This document shows, piece by piece, positions 36,000-50,100 of a DNA stretch of 64,000 nucleotides; the stretch's first letter is position 1, and each line of letters opens with the position of its first letter. The translations under genes and the position numbers were made by a program. Where the stretch lies: NCBI RefSeq assembly GCF_000208745.1, contig NC_030858.1:6746188-6810187 (forward strand), written 5' to 3'. The notes beneath the pieces were generated by a model, which was not told the DNA's origin, searched no databases, and saw only the letters and a list, made by a program, of their open reading frames with translations. Source of the DNA: Theobroma cacao. Its lineage: Eukaryota; Streptophyta; Magnoliopsida; Malvales; Malvaceae.

Positions 36000-37571
36000 C
36001 AGAAGCTGGCAGCTGACCTACTCCCATTGGTTAAATAAGAACAGCAGCATCTGTTAGCTGCCAGGTCGCAGTACACATGGATATAAAAAATGGAAGAGCC
36101 AAAACATATGAAAAAAAACGGTATCCCCTTGCTCGAAAGACGCATAGATTCTTGTGTAAGTTGTGACAAGAGTCCATGCCGTCCTCAGGATTGAGCAATT
36201 AGTCGGTTTAGTTTGATCCATTGGTTATTGGACTAATTTTTTTTGAAAAATCAATCCAACTTGTCCAAATTAAAGAAAAGATCGAATTCCTTTTGTTTTT
36301 TACAAATTAAAATATTGAAATATATAAATTTTATTTATAATTATAAAATACATAAATAATTTAAATATAAAAAACAGAATATTTATGCTTTCACTCACAT
36401 ATAAATTAAATTTTATATATTTTATAAATAAGATGTAAAAAATAAACAAAAAGATCAAATAAATCAAACTAAATACGTAGTAAATAGGATATATATAATT
36501 TTTATATATAAATATAATATATAATATAAAAAATATTAATTTGACTTTTTAGTCGATTCAATCTAAAAATTTTAAGATAAAAAACTAATCAAATAAATCG
36601 ATTGGATCAAACTTTTTAAAACGATGAACCAAATGTACTAATAGAACAAAACTGTTTTCCTCAAATTGTATTCGATTCAGTTAAATCATTGATTCAGTCA
36701 AATTTCACTCTCTTTTAGTCTAGTCGTCTTAATGCTTAAACACAATCCTATGAATACAGTGCTTGGCCTCTTGCCAAAGATACCAATGGGTACAAGTTGT
36801 CAAACGCCAATTTCACTCCATTGGTAAACATTATTGTTTTGTTTTGTTTTTTGACATGTCTTGTCTATAACCACATGATAAACCATCACAACCCAAATCA
36901 GAGAGCCATGACTGGCACGAACGAACCTAACAAGCAAGTTAGCGAGACCCGAGGAAGCCTCCATATATTAGTCCTAATTTAACACATTTCATTCATAACA
37001 AGACACATCATACTCATTATGCTTAAAACTTAAAATTTCATAATTCCAAATACAACCTCGTGGCTTATAATTACATAAGTCTTAACATCACTATTTACAT
37101 AGCCATACGTGGGCTAACTCATTAAATCATCTAACCATTCCATTACATAAACATAGGGAAATGTAGTGCCCACATAATTCTTTAAGGACATAACCTAACA
37201 ACACAGTGCAAAAGCGTAAAACTCAACTATGACTTAGCGAAGTGGACTCATAAGAGGAAAACCTACCAGATGCTAAAATGTGTTTGTCTAGATGACAACT
37301 TATGCCACTCGAACCTAAGTGTTTATTTATCTGCATAATAAAATTGAATGGGTGAGTCATACAAATACTTAGTAAGTGAGAGCATAAAATCAAAAGTAAA
37401 GTGTAGTGATATTTGCTACACATGTTCTCTAAAATGCATACATTACAATAAGCTATACATGTACATAGTGGGACAGACCAGTCATCACCTGTCATATGTA
37501 CTTAATAATTATCATGTTAGCTGTACTACGCTGCTCACACATAAACATTGAACATACAAGGGTAGGATAAT
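36000..37571. other. AT-rich intergenic DNA, left part of an 8-kb gene-free tract
   Basis: Positions 36,190-36,700 have GTCGGTTTAGTTTGATCC-like blocks near the left end and inverted relatives (ATTCGATTCAGTTAAATC) near the right end, with very AT-rich DNA between. This arrangement suggests a decayed transposon. From about 36,900 the base composition turns C/A-rich and looks repeat-derived, continuing on the far side of the putative LTR at 39,119. Confidence 0.4.
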
Positions 37572-39118
37572 TGTTGTTCAATTTTCTACTCACGCAAGTG
37601 CACATATCGCAAAGATAATATAGAGATGATTAGAGTGTCGATCCAATAGAGAATTGAATTAATCTTTATTGCTAATTACTAAAATTAACACACCTTAATT
37701 TTATTTAGACAATTAAAATTAAAAAGAAAGATTTGAAACTATTAACCTAATAACTAAAACTAAAACTAATCTAAAATCTATTAGCAAATTTACTTTATTA
37801 ACTTCTAGTGATTACCATACCTAAGATTATGATATCCCTCAATACTTCATTTGATTATAATCTCTATTTCTTAACTTAGTTTAATGGATTAAGTTGCTAA
37901 CCTAAAGTCTTAAATTATTTATAAGTCTTTGTCGAATTTCTCATAAAAATATATCTCCCAATTAATTTACTATATGTTTATGCAAATTATATTGAAGAAA
38001 GATTCATTAAATTTGTGCTCTAATTTTGGCTACTTATGGCTTATAGGTGTATGTCGACCCTATATGTAAATCAAACCACCTAATCAACTAAGTGTATTCG
38101 ATCATACGCTATTCTATTCAAGGTCTATCTAAATCTCTTTCGTCAAGGTTTAACTTAGGTTTCCAATTCAATCTAATTGGTGGCCAGTCAACTAGAAACA
38201 TTAAGAATAGAATAAAATAAACAATTTAAATCTATCAAATATAAGTAAAAGAGAAATAAATAATTCAGACTATATATTGAGTTTAATCATAATCTTAGAT
38301 TAAAAACTTAGGTCCCCATCAAGTCACATATTATCATCGAATAAAATCTAAACATTAAAAATAAAACCAACAAAATAAGAAAATAAAAGAAAATATAGAA
38401 AAACTCAAGAATTGTATTCTTGATCCCCAAATCTCCTTGAATCTTGCAAATTCTTTTTAGTTTCAATGACTCCATGGCTTGACTCTTAGCTGTTAATCTG
38501 GTGTTTTTTCGTTTTTTCTTTTTAAGTTCTCCGAAAGGTTGTTTTTATAGGCTTTAAAGTTAGGCCAAGTTGGGTGAAGAAATAATTCAATTTCAATTGG
38601 AATTTCCTCATCAGACTATGTGAGTCGCAGCCTTACCCAATTAATTAATAGAAATCGTAATTGCTCTAGGACTACTGTAGTGTTTTAACTTCGACAAGAT
38701 TTTTTGCCATCTTTCAAGCCGAACTAGGTGAAGTAGTAAAACATAAAAGTTGTAGCTTTTTCTCTTATCTTTCCAGTGGTTTAAGAATTGCTTCATTTGA
38801 AGCTCTATAGAGAAAGTTACGGTTGAAATACCAAAACATATGCAATGAAAGTCTGTATCTTAAAATTGCTCTTCTTCTTAGATTAAAATTTTTCTTTCAT
38901 CAAATACCTACAAAAGTACAAATAAATCTGTAACAACCTATCTTAATCACATCAACACCAATTTAAGCATAAAATTAACTAAAATTAGATTGACTCACTT
39001 AAAATAACTAATTTAAAATAATTCAATAAAATTTACTAATTTTTTTGCATTACTACAAGAACTAAGCTAAATTACTATCAAAATTAAGCTCAAATAACTC
39101 TATATCATATAGTTATCA
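37572..39118 (-). mobile_element. Probable solo LTR of a Ty3/gypsy-like retrotransposon (reverse orientation)
   Basis: On the minus strand the segment starts TGATAACTATATGATATAGA and ends in ...CA, near a TGCACTTGCGTGAGTAGAAA motif. Both ends resemble, from memory, LTR-like repeats common in plant genomes. The flanking five bases are ATAAT (37567-37571) and GTAAT (39119-39123), a 4-of-5 match as for an old 5-bp target duplication. No gag-pol frame, primer site or second LTR is present. Confidence 0.45.
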
Positions 39119-39123
39119 GTAAT

Positions 39124-40798
39124 CTATCCTCATCGTACCTACCAAACTCATTATCATTGTCATTTATTGGCTTCATCTATTGTATGGACTGGCCCACCAT
39201 ATGGACATCTGCATATGTGATTAACATACTTACCTCATAAGCGTTTACATCGACATTAATCCTTAGACTCTATAAGCTTGCATTGCGTCATTTGGCATTT
39301 AACATACAAGTACGGCTCTTACCTCAAGCCTCTTTGTCATCATATATCATAAGCATAACATAGCATAATTCACATTTTCACATCTTAAGGCATGCCACTA
39401 TGTAATCACAACATTATATCATAAAATGGTCCTCCTTGGACGTAACATAGTTACGTGCGATGGCCAACTGGTGGATAATATATCATATCATCACCTAATA
39501 TCATAGTCACCAATAGAAATCATATCATGCCCAGTGCCGAAGCAATTGACGAAGTATCACAATCATCATTCGAAACATCTCAACGGATGACATCATAACA
39601 CTACAGGCGGGAATCACGAGTAAGACAAAAACCACCATCCCTATAAGCGAAACATAACATCAATGCATAGTAGATGGGAATTACAAACAAGATAGTACCA
39701 CCATTCCTGCTTAACACCATCCTTGCCGGCAACATACATAGTCACAAAGATACGAACTCACTCAACCTCGTATCATTTTATCATCCAGAATAATCCACGG
39801 ACGGATTACACCTTACTCATATCATAACGAACATAACTCCTCATAATTTTATATAGTACATACATATACTTGGTTTTCTCCATAACCATCTACAATTCAT
39901 AGTAACTCATTTATTCAATTGCATATAAGGCATCAACAAATCTCAAGTACGAGGATCCATCATAATTCACATTGACATCATACTATCATACGTTCATTTC
40001 CTAAAGTCATCATTAGTCATACATCATTTCTTGTAACATAAGTTCATATACACATAAACAACATCTGGCCTAGGCACGGTACCTCTAGGCAATGTACACA
40101 GCTCATAGTCATTTACTAGTTTAGACACAATGTTTCTAGACATACATAGCACATGCAGATCACACATAGCATCATAATTGTCATAGGGAGCATACATGCA
40201 CACATAGTCATTATGCTCCTAGTTCATAGGAATTCTCAATCACCTTGACAATCCAAGTGGTTCTCTATCAACACTTGCACATACAATTCACTAATGCCTT
40301 GGCTTTAATCCATACAATCTTAGCATTTGGGTAGCATTCTTACTCCAATAGAGATTTAATATTCAATAAATGCATAATCATCATTATTTATACAATTATT
40401 TTCTACTTCATAGCTAAACTTTGGCTTTCAAATTATTTCTAACTTTCAAAAATAGCTTAATCTCTAGCTAATCAACATTTGAGCTCAAATTTCTTTAAAT
40501 TCTTCAACAATGGGCTACCTCATTATCTTAGTTGCTAATTTTGGCTCACTTAAACTCCAAATTTTCAGTAACACTCAAACACCCTTAATCACCATAATTG
40601 AAACATAAGATTTTCAATTAATAACTGTTCAAATTGAAAATGAATAGGTCAAAGGTTTTAATCTTACCTCTAAATTGATTTTCTAGCCTCAAAATGCCTT
40701 CTCCCAGCTTCAAATTTCCACTTGTGGGGTGTGGCTTCAAAGGGCATCAAAAGGGTTATTTTCTTCCTTTTGTTTTTTAAATGGGTGGACTGCCCAAA
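39124..40798. other. Repeat-derived gene-free DNA
   Basis: C/A-rich on the plus strand, with many CATCAT and CATAGTCAT-like words and no coding frame. It seems to continue the sequence interrupted by the putative LTR, so it may be an older retroelement that was the insertion target. Confidence 0.35.
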
Positions 40799-41262
40799 GC
40801 CCTTTTACTTTTACAAATTTACATGCATGTATTGATAGATTCTTCACGGATGGTAACTTTTTACCTTTCATCTATCCATAGATTTCTTGAATCTATTGAT
40901 AGATAGTATTCTGCGCACTTCACCTCATTCTTGTAATGCAATCTATCAATAGTTTCCATGCATCTATTGATAGATTGTGCCTTAGCGTCTTCATCATCAT
41001 TCATGAGCATTCATCTATCGATAGTTTCCACGAATTTATCGATAGATCATGTCCTTGTTACTTTCAAGTCATTCTCGAGCAGCTATTTATTAATAGTTAT
41101 TGTGAATTTATCTATAGATATCCTTTAACTACCTCCCTTTTATTCCCGTATAGACATCTATCGATAGTTACCATCAATCTATCGATAGATGTTCTTCGTT
41201 TGTTGCTATATTTTGCTTTTAACTTTCATCTATCGATAAACCATGAACATTTATCGATAAAT
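40799..41262. repeat. Tandem array of hairpin units, period about 72 bp
   Basis: Six hairpins begin at 40870, 40940, 41013, 41083, 41154 and 41228 (spacings 70, 73, 70, 71, 74), with a degraded seventh unit ending near 40841. Each has arms around CTATCGATAG-type sequence and a 9-15-nt loop. The best pair perfectly: 40940-40976 with 13-bp arms and an 11-nt loop, and 41154-41192 with 14-bp arms and an 11-nt loop. The arm core ATCTATCGATAGAT is itself palindromic. Spacers between hairpins are less conserved. Confidence 0.85.
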
Positions 41263-43924
41263 TATACTTAAACTTTTTATTCTTTACGAGTTTAACCTTT
41301 CAAATTCGTTCTTCTAAGTTCTCAATGCCTTCATTTTCTAGTAATCATTTTAATCTATCTCACTTACTTATCATCAAAGAATGTATTCAACATATAACTT
41401 CAAATTCTCATTCATGCTCTATGTCACATAGTACATCCATCATACTTAGCATAATTTACCCACATGTTATACTCATCTAAGTGCCAAACATTGCATTATA
41501 TCATTTATGTGTCAAATATATGCATAATATTATTTTAGGTCTTTACATACCCCGTATATTTCATAGTCATTTCTGTATAGACATAGGCACATCTTTAAGC
41601 TCATATGCATAAACATCAAAATTTAATTTAGCTCATCCAAATGGTTTAGCTTACATTAAATATGTTCAACATAAAAAAAGGGGGTGTTTATGTGTTACAT
41701 TAACGTTTATTTCAAAGTTGTGCATTGAAATCATTTGGCCAAAGCAAAAAAAAATACGTAATTTTATTCACAACCATGCGAGTGCTGTGGCTCATTTAAT
41801 GAGGTCTACTAGGCTACTAGCATACCATTTTACCCTTGTCCACTTGCTCAATTAATTAGGTCTTAGATGGAGTTATTAACTTCACTAACAAGCTGGTTCT
41901 ACTTCTTTTATTTCTTTGGCAAGTTTATCGCAGAAAAAAAAAAGTAAAAGTTAAAATATTTGGCTTCAAATCTTTCTAAATAAAGTTGTACTATTTTTTA
42001 ATTAGATAGTTGGAATCTATAGTCATTCCAAATTTTGGGTTAATTTTGTTTAAAACAAATATAATTGTATATATGGAGTTGATGGGCCAAGGTATGTTTT
42101 ACAGGTACTGTGGAATATGGGTGAATAACATGGCCTTTAACTGAGATAAATGGAGTATTAATAATCCAACCCATTCACACAGAGCCCAGACCCACATATA
42201 CCCACTTTCTGTGCTTCTCTTTTCTTACTTCTTGTTCCTTCTTGTTTGAATTCGCTACCACTTTCAATACCGGAACATTCCATTGTTACTAAACATAAAA
42301 CAGCCATTATCTTCAAAATCCCAATGAATTATAATTTTATAATTAGGAGTCTCGTAAAGATTTTACTTTTTATTTTAATTTATGTCTCAAAATCTTAATC
42401 ACTACTAGTATTTGTAAAAGGAATTATCTAATTATCTCTACGTTAAACCTTAGTCTATATCATCTCCAATTTCATAACAACTTTGCTAATTTTAATCTAG
42501 GAATGTCGTTGCTAAATATAGATAATTGATTTTCACTACAAACTTATTATTTTTCTAAGAATTGTTTTACAACAATGTAATACTATATAGAAAATACTAA
42601 GAACAAATTGAACAAATAAAATACTATTTCACGTAGAATAATTAGCGTAAGCAAAACACTACTTCACGTGAACCTAAAATAAATAGTAAAGTTTATAGGT
42701 TATTGTCACTTTAGAATGTTCTGAAAAATTTGATTAACTTAGTTATAGAGATAATTAAGAAACTCACTTAATTGTTACTCATTGTGTATATTAAAGACCT
42801 TTTTAATAATATTATTAATATCCATTCTTGATTAACAATCTTTTGTGACATTATATGTAGCTTTCACAATTCGTTTTAGGGAGAGATTTTCAAAGCTACT
42901 ACAAATACATTTTCCGTTATAGTTTATACTCACTAATTCTCTATTTACTCTTTTTCACATGTTATAACATTCGATACTTCAATAATTGTTTTAATATTCC
43001 TCTTTACCACCTTTGATATATCTTTTTATTTATTTGTAATACTTTTTTTCTTCCTATCACAAAGAACCCTTCTACATCACCAATTATGCATTGTTAATTG
43101 AAGATCATTTAACAAATACAAGCATATATTATTAACCTTAACTTAAAATGTCAAAGTAAATTATATCAAAGTATTTTATTCAATTATTGGTACATGATTT
43201 TTTATTTAAATAATAAAATTTAAATTATTTTTTCTCAAATAAAAAAATCAAACTAAGCTCCTAATTCTTAAACTTAAATTGTACAATATATAGCTTATGT
43301 ATAATTAATTAAATTCATTCCATCTACACCTTCTAATTTTTTTAATGTTGATTTTACCTTTAACTAGTGGATTTCATCTTCTAAAATTTTGTTATGATAG
43401 TACTTAGATGGGATAATATATGCGAAACATATTGAAATTGTGTTATGTTGATATTAACACGAGATATAAAGTTGAACAATTTGATGATTTGAAAATAAAA
43501 AAAACATAACAACTTAATTGAAAGAAATTTTCTTGGGGAAAAAATCATACTCTAATTAAAGAAAATATCATCAAATAACAAGTAAAATGTGAAAGTGTAT
43601 ATTATAAAAGTTTAGACTTTGCAAATTTCTTTTTGGGATAATTGATTTTGATTACCCAAGAAAAAAGGGGTAAGCGAACCTGTTACAAAGTCAACATCTA
43701 CCTTGATAGCACACTAAGGAAACCCATAACATCAACAAAGTAATTACATAGCAAAAATTTTATCACTTAAAGGTTTGGAGGAAAATAAATTGATATTTGA
43801 CCGTTGATGTATGCTTTTAAGAATAAGAAGAGAAAATAAAACGACGCGTCGTTTCATCGCCGTTCCCTCTTTACTAATTTTGTAAACTTTCTTTCTCGCT
43901 CCTTTTGATTAAACCGACTGAAAA
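41263..43924. other. AT-rich intergenic DNA upstream of NUP205
   Basis: No gene was seen. A purine run AAAAAAAGGGGG followed by TG lies at about 41,672-41,692, which could be a polypurine tract next to a lost LTR. Paired ACTATTTCACGT/ACTACTTCACGT words occur near 42,630 and 42,660. The last few hundred bases are NUP205 promoter. Confidence 0.35.
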
Positions 43925-43931
43925 TATAAAA
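43925..43931 (+). promoter_or_regulatory. Putative TATA box of NUP205
   Basis: TATAAAA about 220 bp upstream of the NUP205 start codon, followed by a C/T-rich leader (43,980-44,130). Confidence 0.45.
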
Positions 43932-44130
43932 TTTGACCCGTTGTAATTTTTAGGGCTTAGAGAGGGTTTTTTAAGTTTAACACTCTCTTGCTGTTCTTCT
44001 TCTTCTCTTCTGTCGTACTATTTCTCCTTAGTCTCCTACATCCATTTCCCGCCTAGTTTTTTTTTTTTGTTTCCTTTCATTTTTTTGGCTCTTTATGCTA
44101 CTCATTTCCAAGATCTCCCTCTCTCTCTCC

Positions 44131-44138
44131 TAGGGTTT
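44131..44138 (+). promoter_or_regulatory. Telo-box (TAGGGTTT) in NUP205 leader
   Basis: TAGGGTTT ends 11 bp before the ATG and directly follows a CT-rich tract (44,117-44,129). This pairing is common near the starts of plant housekeeping genes. Confidence 0.45.
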
Positions 44139-44149
44139 CACTAGAAAGT

Positions 44150-47100
44150 ATGGTATCGCCAAAGCAACTTCTTTCCACCATCGAATCCTCCCTCCTCGGC
44201 CCTTCCCCTCCGACGCCGGCGCAGCGAGTCGAGCTCCTTCACGCCATTCGCAGCTCTCTTTCCTCTCTCCAATCTCTCCTCTCCTATCCGGTATCTCTCT
44301 CTCTCCCCTTCGCTTCTTCAACAGTTTATGCAAATGCTTTTTGTTGCTACTATTGTTTATTGATGTATGAACTTTTTACCATTTTGCGGTTTTGTAGCCA
44401 CCGAAACCCTCTGACAGGGCGCAGGTTCAGTCTAGAGAAGTTCGGCTTCCTGATTCTCCACCAATTTCGCTTGACGATCAAGATGTCCAGATTGTGAGTT
44501 GAATTTCGCTTTGATAATTTGCCTTTTGTTTTGTGCAAATGTTTTGATTGCTTTTTCTTTTTTTCTTTTTCCTTTTTTTTTTGGCTAAGAAAATGAGGTG
44601 TTGATTTAGTGTTTTATTGACATTTTATTAGAAATTGACTCTAAAAGTAGGTGAAATACTTCTAGGTCATTATGGTTTAACCGGGATGGAGAGGGACTTA
44701 GGATGTGCAGCGTTCGTGTTTGTTTGTTTTTATGAGTCTGTTTATCAACCTTGATATGGTCCCATTTGGTTCAGTTTTACTAATTGCTTCACTACTGAAT
44801 AATTTTGGCCACAATTTGACGCCATTGTTAGAACTTAGAACCAAGAACCAATTTGATTATGCTATTTTGTCTTTATCATTTGCAATGTTAGTCTTCTTTG
44901 GTCATATATGTATGACTTTAGTCCTAACTTTTTTGATTCACTTTCTCGTGGACATATTTGTTCTTTCTTTTTTGACATTTTGTGCTATGCTGGATTATAG
45001 GCATTAAAATTGAGTGACGACCTCCATCTAAATGAAATCGATTGTGTTCGTTTGCTGGTTTCTGCCAACCAAGAGGTAAATTTCTGTCCGGTTTGCTTGT
45101 GTCAATTTTTAATTTCTGTTTTTTCCATGTTTATACACAAATGTTTTTTTCTGGTATTTATGTTTTCTTATGATTTTCCTTTTCCAGTGGGGTTTAATGG
45201 GACGGGGACCACTAGAGATTTTACGCCTTGCTGCAGGACTTTGGTATACTGAGAGACGAGATCTAATAATGGCTCTCTATACACTTTTGAGGGTAGTTCC
45301 CTCTCTAATGCACATTCAGCATCTTGCATCATTTGGTTGCAGCTTTATTCTTACAGTTTTTTTTTGTTCTAAAGAACTGTTAATTGCTTTTTTTAGGCTG
45401 TTGTGCTTGATCAGGGACTGGAAGCTGATCTTGTCGCTGATATTCAGAAGTATCTGGAAGATCTAATCAGTGCTGGACTTAGACAGCGATTGATTTCTCT
45501 AATAAAGGTGTGAAACTGTGTAAAATGTTTAGTTTCATGTTATGCGTTTATAGAGTGGGTCAATCGTTTTGCAATAATCTTGTACTTGTTCTTCTATGAG
45601 TCATGGGCACATTCAAACTCTTTTTGATTGTTAAATTTTGTTTACTTGTGGGAGAACTGATGAATCATTAGAATGCAAATGTTTAGATGTCAACTAAAAA
45701 TCACTATTTTTCTGAATCGTTCAACTTTTGATCTGATCTTCATTTGAGTAGTTCATCGCAATATTTTTTTATAAGATTGGAACAACTGACAAAATATCTA
45801 TGTCTAGCAAATACATGGTTTATTTGTGAATTATATAGCTTTATAGGCAATCTGTAATATGTGTTTTTTTCTTTCGTTTTAACTGCTAAACCCCAATTGT
45901 TAACTATTTGAGGTAGAGCAGTGAAACTGTATGGAGCATGCACATTGATGGATATAAGCATGAATATGATTAGTTTGTTAGTGGACTTGATGGACTGATC
46001 TCTTTTCTACCCTGAATCTAATGTACTTTTTTCAGTGAGCATTTAAATGGTAGTGCACCAATTGCATTATATTGGAATGTTTCCTAAGTGGAGTTCTTTG
46101 TAAACAAGTTGTGGAGAAACATGAAGTGACCTACTGGTTTGGTTTAATGTACTTTAAATACATTGTTTTGAATGGATTAGCCTTTATTGTTGAAGTTAAT
46201 CTTATTAAGAATTAGTAGCCTGATTGTTGATCTATCAACTTTAATTTTAATTTCAGGAAGAGAATTGAACTTGAATCCAACCTTTACTTTCTATTTCTTG
46301 TTACATTTTGATTTATTTGTGAAGTAGTAGCAAGTAGTATCAACTTTTGTGTTATGACATTGGATTTTCGAGAACATCAGTGATTTCTTCAAGATGCATT
46401 AGTTTTTGCTTTAGGGAGGATCCTGTGCAATTGATTTTTAGGATGAGAATTTGCCTTTCCTTTTGGCCTTATGTGTTAGCTTTCTTCTAATCTTTTCTGT
46501 ATGTTCTTTTGAATGCAATTGATGTCTTTTCCACTTTAGGAACTCAATCGGGAAGAATCAGCTGGTTTAGGTGGGCCTCTCTCTGAACGCTATCTTCTTG
46601 ATTCTAGAGGTGCTCTTGTTGAGCGGCGAGCTGTGGTCTGTAGGGAACGTCTTATAATTGGACATTGCCTGGTCCTTTCTGTTCTAGTTGTGCGGACAAG
46701 TAAGCAGACAATATATTGTGCTTTTCTTTCCTTTATGATGAAAAGCTGTCATGTAGTTCTTTTTAATGAAAGAGGTGGACAATTCTGCATTTGAAAATGT
46801 GAAAGATGGCAATAACCCATATTTGATTGAAAGGTAGAATGTGCATTTGGTATTTTTTTTTTCTGATTTCTGAATTTCAGCATCATAGCTCATATTTGAT
46901 TAAATTTTAGCATATTTCTCGGTTTTTAATGCAATATTATTCCAGTTTGTTGGCTAAAAAACTAATATTATCAAATAGTGTTTCGGCATGTAATGAGGGG
47001 ACCTCTAAATGCCATCAGGAGAAGATATGATTGGATATAGCATTCACATCAAGGGGAGTGGAGGAGCAAAGATGTAGAAAGGATCTTATGTTTATTGATC

Positions 47101-50100
47101 TTACAGAGCATATGGTTTTGAATAGAGCATGCAATGGTGCAACATGATCCATAAAATCTCCTACAGTGGGAAATGTTGGTTTATTGTGGTTGATTTATCT
47201 ACCTTATAGAGGTTTATTGCTTTGATGATTAAATTTAGCCTGGTTCAATTATCAAAAACTGAGAAAAAACTAGTAAGAAGGTTAAGCTATCTAGACTTAA
47301 CAAGTTTTGTATCCAATTCTTGTTGAAGTTGATTTCCTCATATATTACTATTTTATGCAAACAGCAGTTTATTGTCTAGGGTTTACACTATCTTGCAATA
47401 TTTGTTGTCAAAATGGGTAATGCACAATATAGGAGGAATTGGGCAACACTTCCAAGATGGAAGTAGGTATCAATCAAGATATATGAGGTTCTTTTTGAAG
47501 GATTTGAAGTCTGCTGATCTTGAATAGAAAACTTTTTTGTTAGAAACTTTTCATATGAGATGTTTTTTTTGTGGGTATCTGTTGGCCTTTTCCACATGCA
47601 ATTGTTCTTGGGTTGAAGATTTGAAACTTTAAATCGCGAAGGGTCTAGGTTATTTAGATATATGTGCTGTTTTTTCAAGGGATTTGAATGTTGTGGTTGA
47701 AGCATTCTCTGAAAAGATCCGAAAGTCATATATATTGACTCTTGAGAGTTCTGACATTAATATTCTCTTGTATAGGAAACCGAACTTCAGGATCTTTTAA
47801 CTTCAATTCTCAAATGTTATGATACTTTGAGCTATGAAGTAACGCAATGGTGGTTGCTAAACATGGTGTTTGTGAGATTAAATACATTTACTATGATGAT
47901 GTATTTACCAAAATTAGACATGAATCATGTCTGCTAGGCTTATGTTTTTTTTTTTTTCAGTGGAACTGTGATGGGCAACCTAAACCAAAAGTAAAAGTTC
48001 TCTATGAACCTATTTGCTATGCTTGACGTGCTATTAATGACATAGAGAATAGAGATAATGAACTAATTATTAGAAAATGCTATGCCCCATCCACCATATT
48101 CTCATTTTGACTCAGGTTTCTTTAAGTTCAGTCTTCTGATTCACTTGCTATTGTGGGCTTCCGTTCAGGCTTCAGTTGTATCTCCAAAATCTTTGATTCT
48201 TCAATACATTTTTCTTTTTGGGTGGTTATTTAAAGTTTTTCGAAATGGGAAGATTGACAACATAAGCTATCTCTTACTTATGAATATTCTTGCATGGTAT
48301 AATGTAGAAGTAACAGTGAGATTCGCTTTGATCTCATTGTAGAAGACTATACCTAGCTCTTCTGCTGTTAAGCATCCTTTCTTGTCACAAAGTTCTTGCT
48401 TAAAGTTTGAAACCTTAATTTGTAACTGTGATGGTAGAAAAAACTAAGCTATGTTGAATAGAAATGTTGTAGGTTTCTGAACACTCATAATTCATGTAGA
48501 GGTTTAGTTGCCACTATTAAAACTACACTGCATGAAGTAAGAAAAGTTTCCCATGGTTGCATGAGGTTCTATGTTTCATTGAGTGACCTCTTTCCTGTCA
48601 TAGTTCAGATTATGGAGCTGATTTGAGTTTGTTTGATAAACTTTTGGCCATTTATGGGGTCATCTATATCGCTTGTTTTTGATAGAAAAGGAGTAAGATT
48701 AATTATAGTCATACTTTAACAATGTTTTATGCAGGTCCAAAAGATGTTAAAGATGTTTTTTCTGCTTTAAAAGATAGTGCTGCTGAACTTAGTGAGAGCA
48801 ATGACACCTTAAAACATCAGGCATGTCTTTTTTGTTGTAATTCTGTGCAAAAGATTTTCCTTTTATGTTTCTTGGCATGTCACAGCAACATGCAGACAGA
48901 TGATACATGTATAAGCTTTTGTGTATGCTCCCTGCACTTATTATTTTATTTTGTTTTTCATCCCTGTGTGCAGATTACATATAGTCTTCTTTTTTCTCTC
49001 ATCATTGCTTTCCTATCAGATGCTCTTAGTGCAGTATCTGATAACTCATCCATCCTCTCTCATGATGCTTCTTTTAGAAAGGAATTCCATGAAATTGTAA
49101 GATGAACAACAATCTCTCTCTCTCGTTTTTTACCTAGTTTACTTTTCTTGAAATTCTGGTGATAGTCTTTGAATTACTGAACAGTTCTGAAACACTTGGA
49201 ACACTTTAGGTGATGGCTGTGGCAAATGATCCAATTGTTGAGGGCTTTGTTGGTGGTGTAAGGCTTGCTTGGGTTGTACATTTGATGTTAATACATGATG
49301 AGATTGGCCTTAGTGAGACAGTTTCAACTGCTTCTTCAAATGAATTGGGTTACATGAATTTGTGCTTGGAATCAGTTTTTGCACACAATGTGTTCCACTT
49401 TTTGCTGGATAAAGTTCTTCGAGGTGCAGCATACCAGGTGGATAATGCTCTTTCGGAAAGATGTTTCTCTATATCTTGGTTCTTGCATTTATTGTTTCGG
49501 AGTAGCCCTCCCTCCCTCCCCCATTTACTTGGTGGAATGTCATATTGATTTTCCTTTTTTTCATTGTTCTGATCTTTCTGAAAGATGTTTTGACATTACT
49601 CGCAATTGATTTTTCTTTTTATTGATGTTGAGATATGCTTTTATGTTTTGTTGCTTATAGCATATTCTTAAGGCAGTTGGCCTTGTTGTTTGTAACTTTT
49701 TGCAGAATGATGATGAGGATATGGTGTATATGTATAATGCTTATCTGCACAAGTTAATTACTTGCCTTCTATCTCACCCAGTTGCCAGAGACAAGGTTGG
49801 TTGAGTTCTTCAATGTCCTAATTTTGTTAACAATTTACATGTTGAAAGAAACTTGTACAGAGCACAATGCACATTTGATAGATTCTGTTGTCAGTCCTTT
49901 TTGATATTAAATTAAGCTAATTTAAATATTTGTGTCAGCATGACATCTTTATTCCTTTCTTTTCCTTGTACTTCCTCTTTAGGGCAGGGGTGGGGGGGCT
50001 TATGACTCTGTTTTTACTTACATGCAATTGTTTTGCATCCACTTTTTTTTATCAAGGTTTGTGTTTAGTAGCCCGAGGTTTATTTTCTTCATTGGCATGC

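Noticed and set aside
40799..41262. CRISPR-like regular array
   Set aside because: The repeats are palindromes with drifting spacers in a plant nuclear context with no cas genes; this is a tandem satellite.
40936..41271. 111-codon plus-strand frame with a 24-residue period
   Set aside because: It follows from the hairpin array having a period near 72 bp; other units carry stops and there is no gene context.
41672..41692. Polypurine tract and start of a 3' LTR
   Set aside because: AAAAAAAGGGGG followed by TG is suggestive, but no matching LTR pair, primer site or coding remnant was found.
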